35,271 bases of DNA from Gammaproteobacteria bacterium. GTDB lineage: Bacteria > Pseudomonadota > Gammaproteobacteria > Xanthomonadales > Rhodanobacteraceae. The position numbers were made by a program, and so were the translations under genes. The DNA is taken from positions 1 to 35,271 of the forward strand of contig JAJPJT010000126.1 in the NCBI GenBank assembly GCA_021324095.1. Reading direction: 5' to 3'. Shown one piece after another: positions 15,471 through 22,917 of this stretch (position 1 is its first letter; every line of letters begins with the position of its first letter). The notes beneath the pieces are model-generated. The model was not told the origin of the DNA and made no database searches. It saw nothing but the letters and a program-made list of their open reading frames with translations.

Positions 15471-17312
15471 GTGCAAACGCATTCCTGGCTGGTGTCGGTG
15501 CTGGTGTTCTTGGTCGCGGTGGTGATCGCGGTTCCGCTGTCGCGCAGGCTGAAACTCGGGTCGGTGCTGGGCTATCTCGCGGCGGGCGTGGTGATCGGCC
15601 CGTTCGGGCTCGGCTGGGTCCGCAACCCGAGCGCGATTTCCGGCGTGTCGGAACTGGGCGTCGCGCTGCTGCTGTTCGTGATCGGGCTGGAGCTGTCGCC
15701 GTCGCGCCTGTGGGTGATGCGACGCGCGGTGTTCGGTGCCGGCGCGGCGCAGGTCGCCGGGACCGCGCTGGTGATCGGGCTGATCGCGGCGTTCGGGTTC
15801 CACATTGCACCCACCGCCGCGGCGGTGATCGGCCTGGGACTCGCATTTTCGTCCACCGCGTTCGGTCTGCAGATCCTCGCCGAGCGGCGTGAACTGCAGA
15901 GCCCGCATGGCCGGGAAGCGTTCGCGATCCTGTTGTTCCAGGACCTTGTTGCGATCCCTTTGATCGCGGCGATCCCGCTGCTTGCCAACCACGGCGAACT
16001 GCAGACCAATGGTCAGCCGCTATGGCTTTCCGCGCTGCGCGTCGCCGGCGTGATCGCGGTGGTGGTGGTCGGCGGCCGTTACGCGCTCAGGCCCGTATTC
16101 CGCGCGGTCGCCAAGACCCAGTTGATCGAGGTTTCGACCGCGACCGCGCTACTGGTGGTGATCGGCACCGCGTGGCTGATGCAACTGGCCGGCATTTCGA
16201 TGGCCCTCGGCACGTTCCTCGCGGGCGTGCTGCTGGCCGATTCCGAATACCGCCACGAACTCGAATCCAACATCGCGCCGTTCGAGGGTTTGCTGCTCGG
16301 GCTGTTCTTCATCACGGTGGGCATGGGCGTGAACCTGCAACTGCTGGCACAGCACCCGTGGATGATCGTGGGTCTGGTGATCCTGCTGCTGGCCTGCAAG
16401 GCCCCGATGCTGGCGCTGCTCGGCCGCCTGAATCCACGCATGCGCGACGTCGACGCGGCGAAGCTCGCGGCCTTGCTGGCGGGCGGCGGCGAATTCGCGT
16501 TCGTGGTGTTCAACCTCGCCGCCGGGCACGACCTGCTGTCGGCGGCCCAGCATCAGGTCCTGGTGCTGGTGGTCACGCTGGGCATGGTCGCGGTGCCGCT
16601 GCTGGTGCTGGCGGCCGCCAAGGTGCCCGAACCGAAGGCGCCGCGGCGCGAATACGATACCATCGACACGGGCGTGCCGCGCGTCGTGATCGCGGGATTC
16701 GGACGGGTCGGCCAGATCGTGGGGCGTCTGCTGCGCGCGCGCGGGATTCCGTTCGTCGCGCTGGAGAACTCGGTCGAACAGGTCGACCTGTCGCGGCGCT
16801 TCGCCGGGACCGACATCTTCTTCGGCGATCCGACCCGCGCCGAGATCCTGCGCGCGGCGCAGACCGGCAAGGCGGAAGTGTTCGTGCTCGCGACCGACGA
16901 TCCGGCGACCAACGTGCGCACCGCGCGGGTGGTGCGGCGGATGTTTCCGCACCTGCGGATCATTGCGCGCGCGCGCAACCGCCAGCACGCGTTCCGTCTC
17001 ATGGACTTGACCGCCGATCCCGACGACGTGGTGCGCGAGACGTTCTATTCCAGCCTGAAGATGGCGGCCCTGACGCTCGAGGCACTGGGCATGAGCGAGG
17101 AGGCGGCCCGCGCCAGCGTGGAGCTGTTCCGCGAACACGACGAAAAGCTGCTGCGCGACCAGCACCTCGTGTACGACGACGACGTGGCGCTGCGCCAGAC
17201 CACGCGTGAGGCGTACGAGGAGTTGCAGGGCCTGTTCGAAGCCGACGCCGAACGGCGGCGGCAGGCTGTTACTCAGGATGCGTCATCAACGGTGTCACCA
17301 CCGGCGCACTGA
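15471..17312 (+). CDS. KefB/KefC-type cation:proton antiporter with RCK domain
   Basis: A 613-residue CPA2 antiporter, close to the usual 600-620 of KefB/KefC. Residues 1-385 hold about 12 membrane segments, with the family motif ALGTFLAGVLLADSEYRHEL followed by ESNIAPFEGLLLGLFF. Residues 403-525 are an RCK/TrkA-N domain with the dinucleotide loop G409-F-G-R-V-G414, followed by a hydrophilic tail. Kef proteins export K+ in exchange for H+ or Na+ and are gated by glutathione adducts during electrophile stress; whether that holds here cannot be read. The start is GTG 15471 with AAGGTGAT just upstream. No separate KefF/KefG ancillary gene is adjacent. The last 44 bp overlap the 3' end of the ankyrin gene on the other strand. 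Confidence 0.92.
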   Translation: MQTHSWLVSVLVFLVAVVIAVPLSRRLKLGSVLGYLAAGVVIGPFGLGWVRNPSAISGVSELGVALLLFVIGLELSPSRLWVMRRAVFGAGAAQVAGTALVIGLIAAFGFHIAPTAAAVIGLGLAFSSTAFGLQILAERRELQSPHGREAFAILLFQDLVAIPLIAAIPLLANHGELQTNGQPLWLSALRVAGVIAVVVVGGRYALRPVFRAVAKTQLIEVSTATALLVVIGTAWLMQLAGISMALGTFLAGVLLADSEYRHELESNIAPFEGLLLGLFFITVGMGVNLQLLAQHPWMIVGLVILLLACKAPMLALLGRLNPRMRDVDAAKLAALLAGGGEFAFVVFNLAAGHDLLSAAQHQVLVLVVTLGMVAVPLLVLAAAKVPEPKAPRREYDTIDTGVPRVVIAGFGRVGQIVGRLLRARGIPFVALENSVEQVDLSRRFAGTDIFFGDPTRAEILRAAQTGKAEVFVLATDDPATNVRTARVVRRMFPHLRIIARARNRQHAFRLMDLTADPDDVVRETFYSSLKMAALTLEALGMSEEAARASVELFREHDEKLLRDQHLVYDDDVALRQTTREAYEELQGLFEADAERRRQAVTQDASSTVSPPAH

Positions 17313-20300
17313 ACTGCACGCTGCGCCGCGGCGCCAGCTCCATCGCGAGGTCCACGTAGCCGAGCACGCGCGCCACGTCGGCGGGCGTGCGCTGCATGCA
17401 GTCGCGGGCCTCGCGGTCCGCGCCGCGTTGCAGCAACACGCGCGCCGGTTCGAACAGCGCGTGCATCGCGCAGGCGTGCAGCGCGGTGACGCCGTGCTCG
17501 TCGGCATGGTCGATGTCGGCGCCCGCGTCGAGCAACACCGGCAGCAGCGCTCCGAGATGCGTGCCGTCACAATCGTTGCCGGGCCTGACGTGCACGCCCA
17601 GCAGCACCAGAAGCGGCGTGGCGCCGGTGTGGTCGACACTGTTGATCAAAGGTACGGGGCAATCCTGCTCTTCCCCCCTCACCCCACCACTCGCTTCGCG
17701 AGTGGTCCCCCCCTCTCCCGCAGTGCGGGAGAGGGACGTCGGCCGGCCTTCGGCCGAACTCTTTAAAAGGGCATCCAGCAGGCGCCGACAACGCAGGCTG
17801 TCGCGGCTGTCGAAGCAGAAGCGCGCCGCCGCATGCAGCGCCGTTTGACCGCGTGCGTCGGTCAGGTCCGGCTCGGCGCCGAGTTCGCGCAGCACCGTCA
17901 GCATGTCCGGATGGCCGAGCGCCGCCGCGATCATCAGCGCGGTCACGCCGTCGGCATGACGCATGTCTACTGGTGCGCCGGCCCCGACGAGCGCGCGCAC
18001 GATATCGGGCTGCTTCGCGCTGATGGCAGCCGACAACGGCGAGGCGCCGGTTTGCACCGTCACTTGCGGATCGGCATGCGCGGCCAGCAGACGTTGCACG
18101 CTCTGCAGCGCACCGGCGCCGCACGCGCGCAGCAGCGCGGTGGCGCCGCGGCAGTCACGGCTGTCCACGGTCAAGCCGAGTTCCAGCAGGCGGGCGACGG
18201 CATCCGGGTCGGCGGCGGCGGCGGGCAGATCGTCATCACGCAATGGGCGCCTGGGCAGCGGCCAGCCATTCCAGCGCAGCCAGTATTCCAGTTTGGTCGC
18301 GTCGCGCGCGAGCGCGAGGCCCAACGGCGTTTCGCCGCTCGCGGCCGGGCTCTCCGGATCGGCGCCGCGTGCGATCAACGCCTTGATCGACGGCAGCACC
18401 GTATCGGGTTCGCCATCCAGTGCGGCGTGCAGGGCCGTGGCGCCGGCTCGATCGCGCACGTTGGGGTCGGCGCCGCGCGCGAGCAGCGCCTCCAGCACCG
18501 GCCGCAGCGCCGGCCGGCTTGCGTGGTGCAGCGGCGTGCGGCCGTCACCGTCGGCACCACACGCATCGGCGCCGCGTTCCAGCATTACGAGCGCGAGCGT
18601 CGCGGCATCGTCGGAATCGCCGAGCAGCGCGAGCGCGCGCGCAAAACGTCCCGCGCCCGCGGGCGTCGCGCCTTTGTCGAGCAATTGGCGCACCGCAGAT
18701 CGGGAGGCAGGCAGGCGCTCGAGCAAGGCATCGAACAGCCGGCTGCCGTCGTCGAGGCGGGCTTCGGCGTCCAACCCGTGCTCCAGCAGCCACGCGCGCG
18801 GCGCGTCGTCGGCGTGATCGGCAAGATCGAGGTAAAGCGTCGCGAGTTCCGTGACCGGCCATGCCGCGACACGGTTGTCGAAACGCGCGACAACGGTCCA
18901 GTGCGCAAAGCGCAGCGCGTCGAGCAAATGCTGCGGCGTGTCCGCGCCCGCTTCCGGCTGGCTGCCGTGTGCGTGGCAGGCGGGCAATGCCGCCCCCGGG
19001 TCCATCAGCGCGACCAGGTCCCAGCGCCCGGACGCGCTGGCCTGATCGATGGCGCTCCGCCCGTCAGCCCCTTTCCGTGCAGGATCAGCGCCGAGCTCCA
19101 GAAGGGCACGCACGCATTCGGCATTGCTGCGCGGCGACTGGCACGCGAGCATCAACGCCGTGCGGCCATGCTGGTCGGTCGCGTTCACGTCGGGATTCTT
19201 GTCCGCTAGCAGCTTGACGACGCCGGTGGCACCCGCGCGTGCAGCTTCCATCAGCGGCGTGGTGCCGTAGCGGTCCGCCAGCGCGACGTCCGCGTTGGCC
19301 TCCAGCAGGGTGCGCGCGATGTCGGTGTGGTTTTCGCGCGCGGCATTCAAGAGCGCGCTGCGTCCCAGCGGATCGACCGCGTTGACATGCGCCTTGTGCT
19401 TGAGCAGGGTGCGCACACCTTCCGGATCGTCGTCCGCGGTTCCGGCCGCAGCGGGCAGCGCGGCATCTGCAAGCGCACCGTGTTCCACGAGAAAACGCAT
19501 CACAGGCCAGTTCGCGGCTTCCGCGGCGATCGCGAGCGGCGTGGCTTGGTTGCGGTTGCGTGCTTCCAGCGGCGCCTGGGCGTCGATCAGGATCGCCGCC
19601 ACCGCCGGTTCCGCGCACAGTGCCGCGTGGTGCAGCGGCGTATTGCCGTCGGCATCCGCGCGCGCGGGGTCCGCGCCGTTCGCGACCAGGCTGGTGACCA
19701 TTTCCGGTCTTCCCTCGCGGCACGCGCGCGTGGTCGCGAGCAGCGGTGTCAATCCGGCGTGCGCACGGTTGACGTCGGCGCCCTTGCCGATCAGCGCACG
19801 CAGCAGACGCGTATCCGGCAACTCGGCCGCGAGGACCAGCGCCGAGCGCTGGTCGCGCGCACCCGCGGGCGGTATCGCATCCGGATTCGCACCTTGTGCG
19901 AGCCATTCCAGCGCGGCGGCTGCATCGCCGCTGCGCGCGGATGCCAGCAGGTTTTCATCGAGCACCGACTGCGCCAGTGCGGCGGATTGCTCCGCGCCAC
20001 CGTTCGCTTCCGCGGAAGCCGGCGCGCTTTCGGGCGCTTCCGCCGCGCCGTCCGTGGGTGAGCCGTCGCCCTGCGGCGAGGGACGTTCCGGCGGCTCGGG
20101 CGCCAATGGCTCGACGCGCTGACCGCGATCATCGAACAGCAAACGCAAGGTGCGGTTCGCGACGATCAGCGAGCACACCGGCAGCACCACCACCGCAAAC
20201 AGGAACAGGCTGGCCGTGCGGATTTCGTCGGGCAGGTCGGCGCCGATGCCGGCCAGCGAAAGCGCGCCGAACGCGATCGCGAGCTGTGCGAGCGAAGCGG

Positions 20301-20820
20301 GCAGGAAGTGCGTGAGGAACAGGTCGCGCCCGCGGGTCAGGTATCTTGCGAAGGCGCTGCTGCGCACCAGCGCAGCGGTCATCCACGAATGTTGCTCACC
20401 CGCGGGAAACGCATCGTCCCACTCGAACACCAAACCGAACACCGGCCACAACCGCCACAGCACCACCACGGCAACCGCCAGCGCGATACAAAGTCCCAGG
20501 GTTGCCGCTAACGACGGCGCCTGCGACAGCGACATCAGCGGCAGTGCCACCAGCACGAACACGATCGCGGTATGGATCGCCAGCGCGATCAGGTGCACCG
20601 GGCCGCGGCGCAGGATCATCCGGGTAAACGTGGCACCGCAACCGAATCCGATCGCGTGGCACACCGCTGCCATCGACAGCGAAGCACCGATCAGCAGCAA
20701 CAGCAGCGAATAGCGTTCCCACGAGTGGGGTATCCAGATTGCAAGGAAAACCGCGATCAACGAAGGCAGAAAAGAAGGCAACGACCGGAACAGCGGCGGC
20801 CGACGGCGGGACTTGTACAT
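17269..20820 (-). CDS. Giant membrane-anchored ankyrin-repeat protein with an in-frame repeat insertion
   Basis: A 1183-residue protein. Residues 1-285 contain about six hydrophobic segments (for example SLIAVFLAIWIPHSWERYSL and HLIALAIHTAIVFVLVALPL), so it is an integral inner-membrane protein. A Pro/Glu/Ala-rich linker (about 290-340) leads to a long array of ankyrin repeats to the C-terminus, with typical DGNTPLHHAAL, G-A-D-P and TALHAAARF segments. Ankyrin repeats bind protein partners; no catalytic domain is seen. The open frame reaches 21042, but codons before 20820 read through a dispersed repeat, so ATG 20820 (MYKSRRRPPLF) is chosen; its ribosome-binding site is weak. Residues about 1021-1050 are encoded by a palindromic element. 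The 3' end overlaps the antiporter gene by 44 bp. No specific function can be assigned. Confidence 0.85.
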   Translation of the reverse strand: MYKSRRRPPLFRSLPSFLPSLIAVFLAIWIPHSWERYSLLLLLIGASLSMAAVCHAIGFGCGATFTRMILRRGPVHLIALAIHTAIVFVLVALPLMSLSQAPSLAATLGLCIALAVAVVVLWRLWPVFGLVFEWDDAFPAGEQHSWMTAALVRSSAFARYLTRGRDLFLTHFLPASLAQLAIAFGALSLAGIGADLPDEIRTASLFLFAVVVLPVCSLIVANRTLRLLFDDRGQRVEPLAPEPPERPSPQGDGSPTDGAAEAPESAPASAEANGGAEQSAALAQSVLDENLLASARSGDAAAALEWLAQGANPDAIPPAGARDQRSALVLAAELPDTRLLRALIGKGADVNRAHAGLTPLLATTRACREGRPEMVTSLVANGADPARADADGNTPLHHAALCAEPAVAAILIDAQAPLEARNRNQATPLAIAAEAANWPVMRFLVEHGALADAALPAAAGTADDDPEGVRTLLKHKAHVNAVDPLGRSALLNAARENHTDIARTLLEANADVALADRYGTTPLMEAARAGATGVVKLLADKNPDVNATDQHGRTALMLACQSPRSNAECVRALLELGADPARKGADGRSAIDQASASGRWDLVALMDPGAALPACHAHGSQPEAGADTPQHLLDALRFAHWTVVARFDNRVAAWPVTELATLYLDLADHADDAPRAWLLEHGLDAEARLDDGSRLFDALLERLPASRSAVRQLLDKGATPAGAGRFARALALLGDSDDAATLALVMLERGADACGADGDGRTPLHHASRPALRPVLEALLARGADPNVRDRAGATALHAALDGEPDTVLPSIKALIARGADPESPAASGETPLGLALARDATKLEYWLRWNGWPLPRRPLRDDDLPAAAADPDAVARLLELGLTVDSRDCRGATALLRACGAGALQSVQRLLAAHADPQVTVQTGASPLSAAISAKQPDIVRALVGAGAPVDMRHADGVTALMIAAALGHPDMLTVLRELGAEPDLTDARGQTALHAAARFCFDSRDSLRCRRLLDALLKSSAEGRPTSLSRTAGEGGTTREASGGVRGEEQDCPVPLINSVDHTGATPLLVLLGVHVRPGNDCDGTHLGALLPVLLDAGADIDHADEHGVTALHACAMHALFEPARVLLQRGADREARDCMQRTPADVARVLGYVDLAMELAPRRSVQFSAPVVTPLMTHPE
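17671..17760 (-). repeat. Palindromic element inserted in frame within the ankyrin gene
   Basis: Read on the minus strand the 90-bp stretch holds GGCCGAAGGCCGGCCGACG, a CCCTCTCCCGC/GCGGGAGAGGG stem, a CCACTCGCGAAGCGAGTGG stem and GGTGGGGTGAGGGG. It is the same element as at 14419-14503, in the same orientation and reading frame relative to its host gene. It falls between two ankyrin units, after LLDALLKSS and before the NSVDHTGATPLL unit, and separates the helix pair from the next repeat. Confidence 0.88.
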
Positions 20821-20846
20821 GAGCGAGCTCGGGCGGCGGACGCCCA

Positions 20847-20852
20847 AGTATA
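20847..20852 (-). promoter_or_regulatory. Possible -10 box (TATACT) of the ankyrin gene
   Basis: On the minus strand TATACT lies 26 bp before the chosen ATG and would give a leader of about 20 nt. No good -35 hexamer stands 17 bp upstream. It supports the short start at 20820. Confidence 0.3.
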
Positions 20853-20894
20853 AGGAGTGCGAATGTATGAGCCATAACAACATCCAAAGGAATT

Positions 20895-21091
20895 CGTCAT
20901 TCCGGGGCCGCCGCCTGGCTTCATCGGCGGCGGAACCCGGAATCCAGCTTCTGCTCAATTGGTCGAAAAACTGGATTACTCGCGTCATCCGTGGCGCTCG
21001 CGCGCTGCGCCGCCTGCGGCGTTCGCGTTTGCAATCCTGCAAACGCAGTCGGGCTCTGCCCGCAAAGAGCGCGGGCAGCCTCGGAATGACG
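20895..21091. repeat. 197-bp intergenic element with 10-bp terminal inverted repeats (MITE/REP-like)
   Basis: CGTCATTCCG at 20895-20904 is exactly inverted as CGGAATGACG at 21082-21091. Inside are several palindromic modules: CGCCGC/GCGGCGG around 20909-20933, GAATCCAG opposite CTGGATTAC, GCGTTTGCA/TGCAAACGC, and a CGGGCTCTGCCCG run. There is no ORF that looks real. It lies in the 459-bp gap between the ankyrin gene and fadL, whose other contents are the ankyrin promoter region, an operator-like palindrome and the fadL leader. Non-autonomous mobile element or BIME-like unit are both possible. Confidence 0.75.
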
Positions 21092-21188
21092 AAGCAGGTG
21101 ATGAACCCATCGTCGGTTGCCAGCCGCGGCGATCACTGCAGCACACTTGCGCGGACTGGCGCGCGATGCGATAGTCGCCATAACAAAA

Positions 21189-21206
21189 TTCATACAAACG
21201 TATGAA
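21189..21206. promoter_or_regulatory. Operator-like palindrome upstream of fadL
   Basis: TTCATACAAACGTATGAA is a perfect 7-bp inverted repeat (TTCATAC/GTATGAA) around a 4-bp spacer, 74 bp before the fadL start. An overlapping CAAAC-N8-GTTTG extends it. Sites of this size and A+T content, in an otherwise G+C-rich gap, are typical of TetR-family repressors, several of which (PsrA, FadR-like) control fatty-acid genes. The regulator is inferred only. Confidence 0.55.
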
Positions 21207-21279
21207 AGTTTGAAACCGCGGCGGGCCATCGCCTGCGCTGCCGCGATCGACGTTCACGAAACCTACTGGAGATCCCGCG

Positions 21280-22641
21280 ATGAGCAAGCGACCGATGACC
21301 GCTCCCGGACTGGCTGGCCTCGCGCTCGCCGCCTTGGGTGTTGCCGTGGCCGGGGCGCTGGTGAGCCCGACGGCGTCCGCGTCCGGTTTCCAGATCAACG
21401 AAAACACCGCGCAGGCATTGGGCCGCGCTTATGCGGGCCGCGAGGCCGCCGGCAATGACGCATCGGTCGTGCTCAACAATCCTGCGGCAATGGTCGACTT
21501 CGACACTTACGCGGTGCAACTCGATGCCACGGCGATCGATGTCTACGCCAAATTCAACGGTGGCGGCACCGACGCGATCGGGATGCCGCTGTCAGGTGGC
21601 AACGGCGGCAATGGCGGCGGCGTATATGGCGTGCCGGCCTTCAGTTTCATCGCGCCGATCGCGCAGAACTGGCGGATCGGTTTTGGGATGGACGCGCCGT
21701 ACGGCCTCAAGACCCAATACGACGCTGGCTGGGTGGGGCGGTACCAGGCGCTGAAATCCAGCCTGAAGACGATGGATTTCGTGGGCTCCGTCGCGTGGGC
21801 CGTGGGTCCCGAGTTCTCGCTCGGGTTTTCGGTGATCGCGCAGAAGGCCACGATCGATCTTTCCAACGCGGTGAATTTCGGCGCGGTGCTCGCGGCGCCG
21901 CCGTTCAGTCTCGCGCCGACCTTCCTGCCGCAGTCCGCCGACGGCACCGCGGAAGTGCGCGGCGACAACTGGAAGTGGGGCTGGCAGATCGGCGCGGAGT
22001 GGAAACCGACGACCCAGGACACCCTCGCGTTCGACTACCGCGCCAAGATCAACCACCACATCAACGGCAATGCCTATTTCACGATGCCGGCAAGCGTGCA
22101 GTACGTGCTCTCGCAGCCGGGCGTACCGCCGCTGTTCCAGAACACCGCTGCCAGCGGTGACGTCGCGACCCCCGCGGTCGCGTCCTTCAGCTATTGGCAC
22201 AAGACGTTGGGTCCCGTGTCGTGGGGTGCCGAGTTGTCCTGGACCGGCTGGAGCTCGTTCAAGCAACTCGCCATCAGTTTCGCCAACCCGGCGCAGCCCA
22301 ACATCAACCAGTATTACGGCTGGAAGAACACCTGGTTCGGATCCGTCGGCATGGACTACAAGTTGAGCGACACCTGGACCCTGCGCGGCGGTCTCGCCTA
22401 CGACCAGTCGCCGACCCGCAACTTCTCGCGCGATCCGCGTCTCCCGGATGCTACACGCAGGTGGATCACCGTCGGCGCCGGCTGGTCGCCGACACCGCAG
22501 CTTGCCCTCAACGTCGGGTACGCGCACCTGTTCATCAACAACGGCGGCATCAACGATGTCAGCGCCACCGGCGATCACCTGGTCGGTGACTTCAGCAACT
22601 CCGGCGACCTGCTCGGAATATCGATGCAGTACAAATTCTGA
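21280..22641 (+). CDS. fadL: FadL/OmpP1-family outer-membrane long-chain fatty acid transporter
   Basis: A 453-residue outer-membrane protein of the FadL/TodX family, which takes up long-chain fatty acids or other hydrophobic compounds. A signal peptide (about 1-35, hydrophobic LAGLALAALGVAVAGALV and cleavage near ASAS) precedes the family N-terminal hatch: SGFQINENTAQALGRAYAG, with the conserved NPAAMV segment after it. The barrel follows and ends in QYKF with the terminal Phe needed for outer-membrane insertion. The length is normal. ATG 21280 has GGAG about 8 bases upstream. An operator-like palindrome precedes it and a strong hairpin follows. Its expression is therefore likely to be independent of the permease array downstream. 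Confidence 0.93.
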   Translation: MSKRPMTAPGLAGLALAALGVAVAGALVSPTASASGFQINENTAQALGRAYAGREAAGNDASVVLNNPAAMVDFDTYAVQLDATAIDVYAKFNGGGTDAIGMPLSGGNGGNGGGVYGVPAFSFIAPIAQNWRIGFGMDAPYGLKTQYDAGWVGRYQALKSSLKTMDFVGSVAWAVGPEFSLGFSVIAQKATIDLSNAVNFGAVLAAPPFSLAPTFLPQSADGTAEVRGDNWKWGWQIGAEWKPTTQDTLAFDYRAKINHHINGNAYFTMPASVQYVLSQPGVPPLFQNTAASGDVATPAVASFSYWHKTLGPVSWGAELSWTGWSSFKQLAISFANPAQPNINQYYGWKNTWFGSVGMDYKLSDTWTLRGGLAYDQSPTRNFSRDPRLPDATRRWITVGAGWSPTPQLALNVGYAHLFINNGGINDVSATGDHLVGDFSNSGDLLGISMQYKF

Positions 22642-22666
22642 CGCAGTCCTCGCATACGCGTGACGA

Positions 22667-22692
22667 AAGACCCCGGCTTCGGCCGGGGTCTT
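22667..22692 (+). terminator. Terminator hairpin after fadL
   Basis: A perfect 11-bp stem AAGACCCCGGC/GCCGGGGTCTT is closed by a stable TTCG tetraloop 25 bp after the fadL stop. The T tract after it is short, so efficiency is uncertain. Confidence 0.8.
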
Positions 22693-22721
22693 CACTTGTG
22701 CTCGACCAAAGCTGGGAACAT

Positions 22722-22756
22722 GTGTCCGCCACGTGTCCGCGAGTGTCCGCGGACAC
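22722..22756. promoter_or_regulatory. Phased GTGTCCGC repeats, putative upstream activator sites of the permease operon
   Basis: GTGTCCGC occurs at 22722, 22733 and 22743, that is 11 and 10 bp apart, so all three face the same side of the helix. The third is completed into the perfect palindrome GTGTCCGCGGACAC (22743-22756). They lie 64-98 bp upstream of the sigma-54 -24 box, the usual place for enhancer-binding-protein sites. The identity of the activator is inferred. Confidence 0.6.
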
Positions 22757-22819
22757 TTCCACGCGCGGCCGCGCCGATGCAGGTACTTGATCCGGCACAC
22801 GATTCCCGGACGTGCCGCG

Positions 22820-22835
22820 TGGCACGGCACATGCA
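22820..22835 (+). promoter_or_regulatory. Sigma-54 (-24/-12) promoter of the permease operon
   Basis: TGGCACGGCACATGCA matches the RpoN consensus TGGCACG-N4-TTGCA with a single mismatch (A for the first T of the -12 element). GG and GC are 12 bp apart, the obligatory spacing. The start of transcription would be near 22846, about 70 nt before the first permease ATG. An overlapping CGTGCC/GGCACG hairpin covers the -24 box. Confidence 0.72.
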
Positions 22836-22917
22836 CCTGTCGTCGTGACATTCGGACCATCTCCCCAACCGAAAACTGCTTCGGGGAGCGGGAGCAATGA
22901 CACGGCAGGGAGTGGAG

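Noticed and set aside
20821..21042. Longer start of the ankyrin protein
   Set aside because: The added 74 codons translate the 197-bp repeat and its flank; a TATACT box lies between them and the chosen start.
22722..22756. Three short direct repeats as a CRISPR-like or iteron array
   Set aside because: The units are only 8 bp with 2-3 bp between them, there are no spacers of CRISPR size, and the position before a sigma-54 promoter explains them better.
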